Positions 33,588 to 43,129 of a stretch of 64,000 nt of DNA are shown piece after piece (the stretch's first letter is position 1; each line of letters begins with the position of its first letter). The translations under genes and the position numbers were made by a program. The stretch comes from Trichoderma breve. Its lineage: Eukaryota; Ascomycota; Sordariomycetes; Hypocreales; Hypocreaceae. Below the pieces are notes generated by a model. It ran no database searches, was not told the DNA's origin, and was given only the letters and a program-made list of their open reading frames with translations. The DNA lies in contig NC_079234.1 of the NCBI RefSeq assembly GCF_028502605.1, positions 4,464,001 to 4,528,000 of the forward strand, in the 5' to 3' direction.

Positions 33588-36500
33588 ATGAGTGCTTATA
33601 TTCCTACTGAGTCCACCGAGGATTGGATAAGGGCTGCAATTCAGAGGCTAGCTGATGAAGACATTTTATCCAACAGATATTCAGTCACCCCGGTCGCCGC
33701 TTTGGAGGGGTTGCTATTGCCGCAAATCAATACTGAACAGCGAGAGGCTCACATGTATGTCCTTGGATATGACGTGGGGGGTTATAGCCCAGCCAAGGAA
33801 ATCGACATTTACAATATGCACAAAAAGTTGGCAAAGAAATATCAAGAAATTAGCAGAAAGACTGAAACAGATGAAGACGTGTTGAGTGGGCTTCGGAGCG
33901 ATGAAGAAAACAAAGGAAGCCAAAAGTTCTTAGAATATCTGTTTGACCTTGGCCCTGGAGGTTCTACTGTTTTGCACGTCATCCTGGAACCCAATACTTA
34001 TGAAGGCGATGTTTTCCAGCTCGATCCGGTAAAGCCTCTCATCCGCTTCTTTCTACGCCTTTACCCAGATCTACCCACAACAACCAATTATAAGTATCAA
34101 CCGCCGATATATCTGTCCTTACGAAGTACAGGAGCCGTTAGGTTCACGCCAAATGTCAAGGAAGATATTATCCGCTTTCTATGTGAAGAGCAGGATGAGG
34201 GACTAGGGTCCGAAGCGGCTATTAAGTCTCTAGCACAGATGGTTAACGACTCCAGTGACCCCTTAGACAGATGCCACGCGATTCACAAGATTATCGAGAG
34301 CGCAAATTTTGAGATATCTGAGGCAGTAATGAGAGAATTGAGTAAGACCATGACATCAAGAGAGCTGTACAATCGAATCGACACGAATTGTTTCGAGGCA
34401 CGCGACGGTATGAGCAGAAATTGTCTGCATATAGCACTCACAGCACCTATCAACAAGCAAAAGATCTAGTGGGCTGAAAGGCTAGTTGAGATGTACCCTG
34501 ATCTACTCAAGCTTGTGTCAACCATAAAGGAAACATACAGCAATCAGGAGCAGCAGGTTACACCGCTGCAGTATTTCGCGAAGCAAAGGTTTTCAGCGGC
34601 ACAATTTGACAGAGGAGGAGAAGACAAAGAAGTCTCTTCGAGTCTTGCGGACTTAGAATCACACTTGAGGTGCCAGTGTTTGGTAAAGTTTGATTATAGC
34701 ACCTGCATGAGAATCATGTTTGATAAAGAAAGCGGTGAGTTAGTGGTTTCTATGGACATATGCTGAGGTGTTCAATACGAGGCTGACAAGAGAGCAGCAA
34801 GGCAAATTTTCCTTACACTTGACGATGACATCGTCTCTGGTGAATTTCTCGAGTCTCAAAAGTTACACTACAAGCTAGATACGACGTTGAAGAGAGTGCA
34901 CATATCCAACAGCGTTTCCTTTCAATGGGATGAACTAAGCTTGGGGGCTCTCAAGACTGCAACACGCTGGAAATGCGCCGGTAACTTCGATCTCTTTATG
35001 GTCTTTTATTGGCTTAAATACAACATCGGTGTCAAAAAGATACTCGAGGTGGTTGTTGACGACGGAGCCGGACAGGAGGAGAGCACGGGTGATGTCTCAG
35101 AGATTAAAAAAAAGCCACACAGCGACCAAGCCATTATCGAATGCCTCAAACACCTATCTGTCGAAACTCTGGATTGGAAGCGAATGGATATCCCTGCGGA
35201 AGTAATCATTGAGGGGGCAGGAAAAGATATTAAACGCCTACATTTATACTGCAGTGGCTCTCAGGCCGTGCTGCAAAGCTGGGCAGATTCAAATGGCCTC
35301 TCCAAACTTCAGAATGTAAGTAATTTCCCCCTCCACTTTACATCCAGTGGTTCTAACTATCAGAAGCTGGCACACATCTCTGTAGCGATAGACCAAGTAA
35401 GGCTATGAAAATTTTTGGGCATAGACTTGCACTTGCTGAGCTGACTTTCCCGATGTCTAGGGTCTAGAGTCATTCTACTGGGCGAATGAACACGCGGAAA
35501 AGCTTCAAACAGATTTGAAAAGAAAATTTGAGGAATTAAACCCTGGGAAAAAATCGCCGGTTGTCGATTATAGAATTATCAGACCCAAGAAAGCGCTTGA
35601 TAAATCTGCTTCATCGGAGGTTATAAATCAGGACGAACGGAAATTTGAAGAGTAGGCCTCTTGCTGGGAAGCAAGCCAGATATAAACTGCTGAAAACTGC
35701 TGACTATTCTATGCAGGCAAGATTGGCTGAAGTGTATGGATGAATTTGCCGACATCATGGAGGTAGTCGAGCAGCAGCCCGACTTCCTCAGCATAGTCCG
35801 TGAAGAAGGCCTTACTGTTTTCCCTGGATTTTCCATGAGTGAGGTTTTACTAATAAAATCATACAGGGTATCCAAAAGTCAACACACCCGATCAGGGTCG
35901 CGCTGATCGACGACGGAGTCAAGACGAGCTACGCGGGGCTGGACAACAATATTTCCACAGGCAAATCAAGTTGGAAACGGCCTGATTCTAAAAACACCCG
36001 AACAGGAAATACCCAGTGGGAACAATTTCGAAGCTACAACAGCTCCCACACTGGGCATGGGACCGTCATGGCCTACTATATCAAGCGAGTTTGCCCAAGG
36101 GTCAGTCTCTACGTAGCAAAACTCGATTGTAAACCTCACCGAGGTGGTGTCAGTGGCTATAGCGCGAATGTCACCTTCTCTATCGATTCAGTTGCCCAGG
36201 TGAGTGAACAGCCACCACCTACTACATCTACCACGTTAGAAGTTGCAGATAAAAAAAATATTGACCTTGAGATTATCATGTAGGCGATCGAGTGGGCTGT
36301 GGAACAAGAGGTCGACATCATATCCATGAGCTGGGCCATCGAGAAGAGCAATACACTGCCCTACAGGCCGCTGTGTGATGCGATTCAAAAGGCTGTGGAA
36401 AAGAAAATCATCCTTTTCTGCGCAAATCCTGATAGAGGCACGGGCTACACAGTTAATGATACATACCCGTGGTCGCTGGACCAAGTTCACATCATCTGCG

Positions 36501-37127
36501 TCGGCGCTGCTACTCAGAGCGGCGTCCCCTGGAATCAGATCGATGCCAACGATAAATCATGCCAATACCTCCTTCCCGGCGTCGAGCTCGGCATCCAGGT
36601 TGAGACGAAGCGACGCAGGAATCCGGACGGGCCCCCCCCGAGAATGGTGCGTCTCCCCCTGCCTTACTTAATCCCTTAGATCGCGATCCAAACTGATTAA
36701 CTTCTCTCTTTATATGATAGGCACACGCATAGCGGGAGCTCGTTGTCGTGCGCTCTTGCAACCGGGTTAGCGGCTATGATATTGCATTGCTCCTTGGTCA
36801 CTGGAGTTGCGACATTCGGCAGCCCGAAATGGGAGTGGTATGTTGTTCATCCTTCTTTGAGAAAATACAACTTCCAGTCATCATACGTTTTAACTCAATC
36901 ATCAGATATACATGTGCTAATACTTATTTCCGGGTAGGCTGCGGTCCCACGACGGCATATGCAGTGCGTTTAAAAAGATACAAGTCGATAAGAAGGCAAG
37001 TGGCTGGCTGCCAGTGCGTAGGTTTTTCGGGCCGGCGGTGAACAATCCGAATGAGGATAGCGACACAAAGGTGCAAGCGATCCAGAGCCTGATCAAAGAC
37101 ATCTTCCAAGGAATGCCATCCCACTAG
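33588..37127 (+). pseudogene. Subtilisin-like serine protease (S8) with long N-terminal domain, broken by a stop codon and a frameshift
   Basis: A 3.5-kb gene with the complete catalytic triad still readable: Asp in VALIDDGVK, His in HTGHGTVMAYYI, and Ser in SGSSLSCALATGLAAM. About 650 residues of mostly helical N-terminal sequence precede the protease domain, and no signal peptide is seen, so the parent protein was probably intracellular. Inferred introns are 34735-34797, 35316-35363, 35397-35460, 35652-35716, 35763-35866, 36200-36283, 36647-36720 and 36838-36937. Two lesions remain after splicing. An in-frame TAG lies at 34467-34469 between ALTAPINKQKI and WAERLVEMYPD. A one-base excess in a C8 tract at 36632-36639 puts the Ser exon out of phase. 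A TGA at 34764-34766 is harmless because it lies in an intron. Fungal proteins of this layout have been linked to NLR-like self-recognition, but that role is inference here. Confidence 0.75.
36632..36639 (+). repeat. C8 tract causing a frame change in the S8 gene
   Basis: Eight C residues follow GACGGG. With seven, the exon would end in the phase needed by the next exon (REW joined to HTHSGSSLS). As given, the downstream exon reads into TAG within four codons. Confidence 0.7.
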
Positions 37128-38237
37128 GCATCAAATATCGGGTTGAGCAGTTATGTAGCCTATTCTGGTTGACAACAAAGGGTGGTGGGACTGCTCTATC
37201 ACACCTCAAGATTGCATCAAACACTCAATATTGTATGCATACACTGCAACTTAGGTACTCTCGGAATAATTGAGAATGTCACTATTTCATTGGTTTCATT
37301 TGCATGACTTGGTCATTGTTGGAAGCATGGCCTGCATGAGGTACTACCTCATGCAGTACCTACCTTGCATCCACTACCTAAGTACGTAGGTACTTCTGTG
37401 GTTTGCTTATGTGGGTTCCAGTTTATGGGATGTGTTCAGGTGGCTTGTTCATGTGGTTGTACATCGTGTTTGGAGGCTACCTAGGTACCCACTGGGTACT
37501 TACCTACCTAGTAAGTTAGTAACTCTGCCTGGGCCTTTAACGACCATATACTAAGGTAACTGGTATATTAAACTGGTAGGTACTACTATATCTAATGAAG
37601 ATCTTGATTACTAGGCAGGTAGGCAGTAGTACTATTCAGTACATAAAACACAAATTTACCCATCAGCAGAATATCCTCGGTATTTGTTGCTGCCTACATA
37701 CCTATATCTTAGTGCCTACCGAGTAGGTACCGAGTAGTACTTGGTTGCACCTTTAGTACTAAGTACTTCTAGGTGCTTGTAAGGCATCATCTGAGGCAAC
37801 TCATTTGTGTAAAATGCTTGCTCTCGCTCAAAATGTATCATTGCAGCTTCTTGTAAAACCATAAATTTCTGGAGACAACCAACAAACGCCCAATGAAAGC
37901 TATGCACGTGTTATACCTGACGCAAATCAAGCCGAAAATACATACACCTTGGGTAGGTACACAGCTGATGAAAGAGCTAATTGGTTGTATTGATCGGGTC
38001 CCATATGTGTACTACCACATCAGAGCTTTGCGAATGACTGTTCTCTAGAAAGACGTATAGAGACCAGAAGGCGATATCCCTCTCTCTTGCTATACCTAGT
38101 AGGTACCTATATAATGGGTATTCTGGACTATACTATCAACCTTCTGTCTTCTTACGCTTATCAACAAGCAGCTTAATTACATCCGTCTCGGAGTCGAATA
38201 TCCCAGCTGGCTACTAACAAAATAGGGTACTTTCACT
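37128..38237. repeat. Intergenic region dense in TAGGTA/TACCTA palindromic motifs
   Basis: About 1.1 kb, AT-rich, with many short GTAC-centred inverted elements between 37,330 and 37,780 (CTACCTAGGTA, AGTACGTAGGTAC, GTAGGTACC). It includes the perfect palindrome at 37332-37356. Similar motifs occur in other intergenic stretches of the window. No gene seen. Confidence 0.6.
37332..37356. repeat. Perfect inverted repeat, 12-bp arms around one base
   Basis: The left arm CTGCATGAGGTA and right arm TACCTCATGCAG are exact reverse complements separated by a single C. The repeat lies about 205 bp after the S8 stop codon. It could be a protein-binding site, a transcript-end hairpin, or a remnant of a small element. 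Confidence 0.85.
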
Positions 38238-39642
38238 ATGAGAGATAATCCAGACATCAATAGGCTCCTTTCCAGCCTACAGTCTGAAGACGACACGCGC
38301 TTCGACATCGTACTTCACGACGAGGATTCTTTGAAAGATGATGGTGAAAAGGGTGCAGAGCTAAAGTCATCCTTTATCATTCAGGGGTCTAACCTCGGTG
38401 GGGGTGAGGAACAAAGCATAAGGGTGATTGAAAAAGACATCAGCAAGGATGCGCTCACAGTTCAGTGTGACCTGCCTCAGATCATTCATGGCACCATGTC
38501 AGATGGAAGAACACCCGCAACGCTGATCGTGTTCCAATTCGTGTTCATGCCTCGAGACAATCGCCAGCGCTTCAAGAAAGCTGGCATCAGCATCTGCTTT
38601 TCAGATGGCGAAGTCACTAATATCACGCCAGATGGCACCTGGGCGACGTTCCAGTCGGAGACGCAGCAAGAGCTGAGCCATAGCATTAATCCTGGCTTGG
38701 AGGCGACGCTCGGGCTAGGGAAAGCGACGGTTGGATACACATGGCAGCTTACAAAGAACACAACGATCGAAGGTCATTCAACTGTGTTAGGTTGCACTCA
38801 AATGCTGGGTCAATCAAGCAGCATGAAAAAGGCGAGAAGGAATACCATCCTATGGGTATTGCAGGAAAACGAACAAATAAAGAGCGGCATCCCGAGTTTC
38901 ATGCAGGCCGCTGCACTGTTAAAACGGGAGGGGACAGAGACGGAACCAATGGGCAAGAAGTTCAGTGCCAAGATCACTATCCGAGGTAAAGTAGGAAACC
39001 ACAAATGGGTCACAAACAAGTGGGAGGATATCAAGAAAATGTCAGGCAAGTGCAAGAAGGGGGGGGGGGGGGGAAGATATCTTCTTTGACCCGAAAATGA
39101 ACAGAGGAACGTTTGACAGCGTCAACAACTTGGGGAAGGTGGATCTGGATACCTACAAGCAATTAGTGGCCATCAGATCATGGGTGAATGGAAATGAAAA
39201 GGCCACAGATCAAGTTCTCGTGCCTGCAGAGGTAACAGAAGATGGGTTTGCGGCCCAGCCTCTTTCTCAGTTATCAGGTACGGAGCCTGTTGCTATATCT
39301 ACAGCTCTAGGAGTTGCGGCTGCTAGTACTTCTGTGGAAGATGAGACCAAAGAAATCACTCCACATATTTCGGCTGGCGACTCCCAAGAGGAGCCTTACA
39401 GGCCACAAATGGAGACAGATGCCCTCATGCTGGCAAATTCGTCGTCAGCAAGTTCAATTTCTGAAGATGGTGGGGTTGAAGATCAGGTTATACCTCTCAA
39501 CATAGAGCAGAAACGGCAGAAGCTCAAAGATTTGGAAGAAGAGCTGCTGTTGGTGAGGAATGAAACAAGACTGATAACCCAGCTGGTCATACTGGGAAGG
39601 GAGGAGAGGAGGCTCCTCAAGGAGAGCAGAAAGCTGAGGTGA
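38238..39642 (+). pseudogene. Unknown fungal protein gene interrupted by a frameshift in a G15 tract
   Basis: Not recognised. The first frame (38238-39089) gives 283 residues with a beta-rich centre: FVFMPRDNRQRFKKAGISIC, GTWATFQSETQQELS and GKATVGYTWQLTKNT. It runs into poly-Gly and stops. A second frame, offset by one base, is open from the G tract to 39642. It has EDIFFDPKMNRGTFDSV, NLGKVDLDTYKQLVAI and a C-terminal coiled coil (EQKRQKLKDLEEELLLVRNE). Together they would make about 470 residues. The 15-base G run at 39059-39073 sits exactly at the frame change. An intron at 39050-39104 would also restore phase but would delete protein-like sequence and uses a weak GTGCAA donor. Mutation or an assembly length error is possible. 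Confidence 0.6.
39059..39073 (+). repeat. G15 homopolymer inside a coding region
   Basis: Fifteen G residues lie between AAGAA and AAGATATC. The run marks the frame change between the two halves of the unknown gene at 38238-39642. Confidence 0.95.
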
Positions 39643-40092
39643 TTTCCTTGAAGAGTCAGCAATAAGCAGAGGTCACAAACAGGCTCCCCACACATATATG
39701 ATATACGAAATATGTTGAAGTTGAAGCAAGGCTCATTTCTCACAATCTTATTTCTGCCAAAGTTGATGAATGCAATACCTGATATAAGCCAATCAGGGTC
39801 CAGTTATCGAAGTTCCAGATCCGGGAACAAATCACAACTCCACAGCGCTTAAGTCAACTCCATCCTTTGACCGTTTCCAGGTGGGTCGAAGCAGTTCCAC
39901 TCAATTAATCAGCCACACACGTGACTCAGCCTCGTCCATGATTGTGGCGTTCTCATAGCTCCTAAGCCATATTGATTCTTTCCAAATCCTCCCATCAAAG
40001 CAAATCTCCCAATTGATATCATCCTCCAAAAAAAAAAATCATACATCATCACAGCCTCGTCACATTTTCTCCATTCCACCCAATAATCCACA
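39643..40092. promoter_or_regulatory. Upstream region of the U2AF35 gene
   Basis: At 39918-39928 a CACGTGAC box overlaps a TGACTCA box (Cbf1-like and Gcn4/CPC1-like cores), about 165 bp before the U2AF35 ATG. The rest shows no recognised element. It marks the right edge of the accessory block. Confidence 0.4.
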
Positions 40093-40781
40093 ATGGCCAA
40101 TTTCCTCGCCTCCATCTTCGGCACCGAGCTCGACAAGGTCAACTGCTCCTTCTACTTCAAAATCGGCGCCTGTCGCCACGGCGATCGCTGCTCGCGAAAA
40201 CACGTCAAGCCCTCGTACAGCCAGACCATCCTCATGCCGAACCTGTACCAGAACCCCGCCTACGACCCCAAGAACAGGATGAACCCTTCGCAGCTGCAGA
40301 ACCACTTTGACGCATTTTACGAGGACATCTGGTGCGAGCTTTGCAAGTACGGCGAGCTGGAGGAACTCGTCGTCTGCGATAACAACAATGATCGTATGTT
40401 TTCTCTTTTCCCCCAAACCTTCTCCCATAGCTAACATCTCTTTCTCTACAAGACCTCATTGGAAACGTATACGCCCGCTTCAAATACGAAGACTCCGCCT
40501 CCGCCGCCTGCGAACAGCTAAACAGCCGCTGGTACGCCGCGCGCCCCATATACTGCGAACTCAGCCCCGTCACCGACTTCCGCGAGGCCTGCTGCCGCCT
40601 CAATTCGGGCGAGGGCTGCGTCCGCGGCGGCTTCTGCAACTTCATCCATCGCAAGAACCCCAGCGACGAGCTCGACCGGGAACTCACGCTCAGCACCAAG
40701 AAGTGGCTCAAGATGCGCGGCCGGGACGAGCGGAGTGTGAGCCGGTCACCCACGCCGGAGCCCACCAGACGGAGGTTTTAA
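40093..40781 (+). CDS. U2AF1: U2 snRNP auxiliary factor small subunit (U2AF35/U2AF23)
   Basis: This subunit recognises the AG of the 3' splice site together with the large subunit. Exons 40093-40393 and 40453-40781 flank a 59-bp intron (GTATGT, GCTAAC, AAG) and give 209 residues. The order is: CCCH zinc finger 1 ([20 protein letters not shown]), [19 protein letters not shown], an RRM-like UHM ([56 protein letters not shown]), then zinc finger 2 ([19 protein letters not shown]). The tail is short and basic with [10 protein letters not shown] instead of a long RS domain, closer to fission-yeast U2AF23 than to animal U2AF35. The intron acceptor AAG is less common than CAG or TAG. Confidence 0.95.
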
Positions 40782-41230
40782 GAAGGGGGCATACAAGTAC
40801 GCGCAATCATTGGGATCTGTTTTGGGAATCAAGGATAATTAGGGATACATGTACTCTTGCGCTCAAGGTCTGGCGTTCCGGTGGGAATCTTCTAAAGCAA
40901 AGTTAATAAGTCATCAAGAGAGTTTACGGTTGTTAGCAACGTATCGAACGCATGAATCAAAATTGATATAGTTGATATATTTGCCAGCCCTCCCAACGCT
41001 GCCGTCCCATCGCATGCCCGTGTTAAGACCCAAAGACCTGCTCCCTGCCAACACTGAAAATTAAGCACAAATGCATCACGGTGCGCGCCCATTTATATCG
41101 TAGCCTAGCCCGATGTTGTTTGCGCCGTTATTCTGTCAAGGTATTTCCTAGCCGCCTAGCCAATGATTACTCCCAAGATTTTTCATTCGTCACACAAGAC
41201 CTTCGACCCCCATTTTTTTTTTCATAAGTC
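40782..41230. other. Intergenic, convergent 3' ends of U2AF35 and the oxysterol-binding protein gene
   Basis: No gene seen; presumed 3' untranslated sequence. Confidence 0.5.
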
Positions 41231-43129
41231 CTACAGGAGGTCGCCATCCGCCGGCAAGTCCTTTTTCAGGTCCTGAGCAAAGTCGATCAGGGGGCCTTCT
41301 GCGGGTTTGCCAGTCGCCGTGAGCATGCGCTCGATTTCGTCCGGTGACTTTGCAGCCGGTGTGGGAGCATCGTCATTACCAAAGTCAATTAGGCTATCCT
41401 CTTCCTTAGGCTTTTCGACTTCCTTGGGCTTCTCAACCACATGGTTTGTCGACTTTTTGGTCACCTTTGGCGAGGTAGCCTGTGGCGGGATGGCTGTGGC
41501 GCCGCCAGATGTCTGGCCAGCTACAATTGGGTATATGGCGAGGATCTGTTCTGTCTGCTTCTGGGGAGATGCTGTGGTATCGCTGTGGGGTGTTAGTTGT
41601 TTGACCAAAGATACTTTGTGGGGATGACACCAACATATGAGCATTGATGATCCACTCCAAGCTCTCTTCGCCTTCCTCTGGCTCTCCAGGGCCGCTCCTA
41701 ACAGCACGGAAGAGGCGCGGGAGCCATTCGACATTGTCATGGGCCCTGGCGGCAGCCTCCTCGCGCTGTCGGTCTTCAATCTTTGTCTTTTCGTCCGTGG
41801 CCAGCTCGTGGTTGCGTTCCTTAACGGCCTTGGCAGTCTTTTCCCATAGTCTTTGAGATTCTCGCTCTTCCTGCTCCTTAATTGGCCGAGCCAATGGTGG
41901 GCTGGGCTTTGACTTGGTAGCGTTAAAGAACATGTCTTGGTGGCCGGTCTTTCAAGTTACCCTTGTCAGCAAAATTCGCCTTGCTTGGAATGAGCAACTT
42001 ACCCTCAGATCCTTGATAAACATTTCTTCGCTCCATAGGCCCGAAAGCTCAAACAAGACTTCGCCAGTACTCTCCCTCTTGATTACGCCGCCAATAGCGT
42101 TGTAAGTGCCTCCAACCCAGCCTTTTGTCTTGAAATCGATGTCGGCGGTCAAATCAAGTTCGGGACACCGAACAAAGCTGTGGTCGCCAAGCTCATACTT
42201 CATTTTGCCGAATAAGATTCCTCTTGCATACATGTTGGGCTGTGTTAATATGCTACGAAAAAGTTAGCAAGTAGAATCGCCGCGTCAGATCTCTTGGGGA
42301 TGTGACTCACTATTGCTCTCCCTTGGACTTATTGCTACCCCTGTTTAACAAGGTAAGGAAAGCAATGCCCTCCATCAAGCTGGCAGCGGAATTGCCCAGG
42401 AATCTACTCCGGGGCTTGAGGGTACCATCAATTCGGATATGGTGATCGGGGGCCATGTAAAAGTAGCTTGACTTGGGAGGGTGATGTGAGGTCTGTTCGG
42501 AGATGTAGTAGGCACGCTTGTTGCCCTCAAGATCCCAGTAGCAGGAGAAGATTTCGCCCAGGATCGGATTCAGCGGTTTCTTGACTCCCCTAAAGCCTAA
42601 TCGTTAGCCAAATGCGCCCTTCCGTTAGAACAGACACACATACGGTGGGCGAATGTGCCAGCCACTCAAGTAGAATTTAACGACGGATACAAATCGCTCG
42701 GTGGGATCGTCGATGGTGGGAATATGCAGGAGCATCTCGGGGTGGCACATGAAGCTGCAACCGGGTCAGCACGGCTACCAAGTAAGCAGAGCTCAAAGGC
42801 ATACTTTGTTATCCTCTCCAGCATACTTCGGGGCTCGAGGATAAACGTGGGCAAGACCACGCGACTCAGGTCCGCGCCAGGACGCAATTGTGAGATGATG
42901 TGCGAGAGAACTGCAGTCTAGTGAGCCCTACGATTCCCATTTTTCAGAGTGATTCAAGCTCTCCATGTCGCCATGCCAAGCTTCACCTCCCCTCCCCCGC
43001 CATGGTGTTGCGCAGCTTACCATTGCCCTGATCCGGCTCCAACGACTGGCCATCGTCATCGTTATCGATCTTGCCTTCGTCGGTTGAGGATCGATTGCCT
43101 GCAGGTTGTGCAAACCAGTTGGTTAACAT
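41231..43129 (-). CDS. Oxysterol-binding protein homologue (OSH/KES1 family)
   Basis: This lipid-transfer protein exchanges sterol and phosphoinositide between membranes. Seven exons are inferred: 43021-43129, 42805-42910, 42644-42754, 42311-42589, 42003-42252, 41635-41948 and 41231-41582. They sum to 507 codons. The ORD domain covers most of it: [32 protein letters not shown], the fingerprint [21 protein letters not shown]-like [10 protein letters not shown], and [15 protein letters not shown] charged helix follows ([20 protein letters not shown]). There is no PH or ankyrin domain, as in the short OSH4 group, but the C-terminus carries an extra Pro/Lys/Glu-rich tail of about 120 residues ending PADGDLL. 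The exon 4 acceptor chosen is the second of two nearby TAGs; the first gives an immediate stop. Confidence 0.9.

Noticed and set aside
34764..34766. TGA in the S8 gene taken at first as a second nonsense mutation
   Set aside because: It lies inside a good 63-bp intron (34735-34797: GTGAGT, GCTGAC, CAG) whose removal keeps the frame.
39050..39104. Intron removing the G15 tract in the unknown gene
   Set aside because: The phase would be restored, but the donor GTGCAA is weak and protein-like sequence (EDIFFDPKMN) would be lost. Kept only as an alternative.
39046..39104. GC-AG intron with a perfect GCAAGT donor at the same place
   Set aside because: Joining at this donor leaves the downstream half in the wrong frame.
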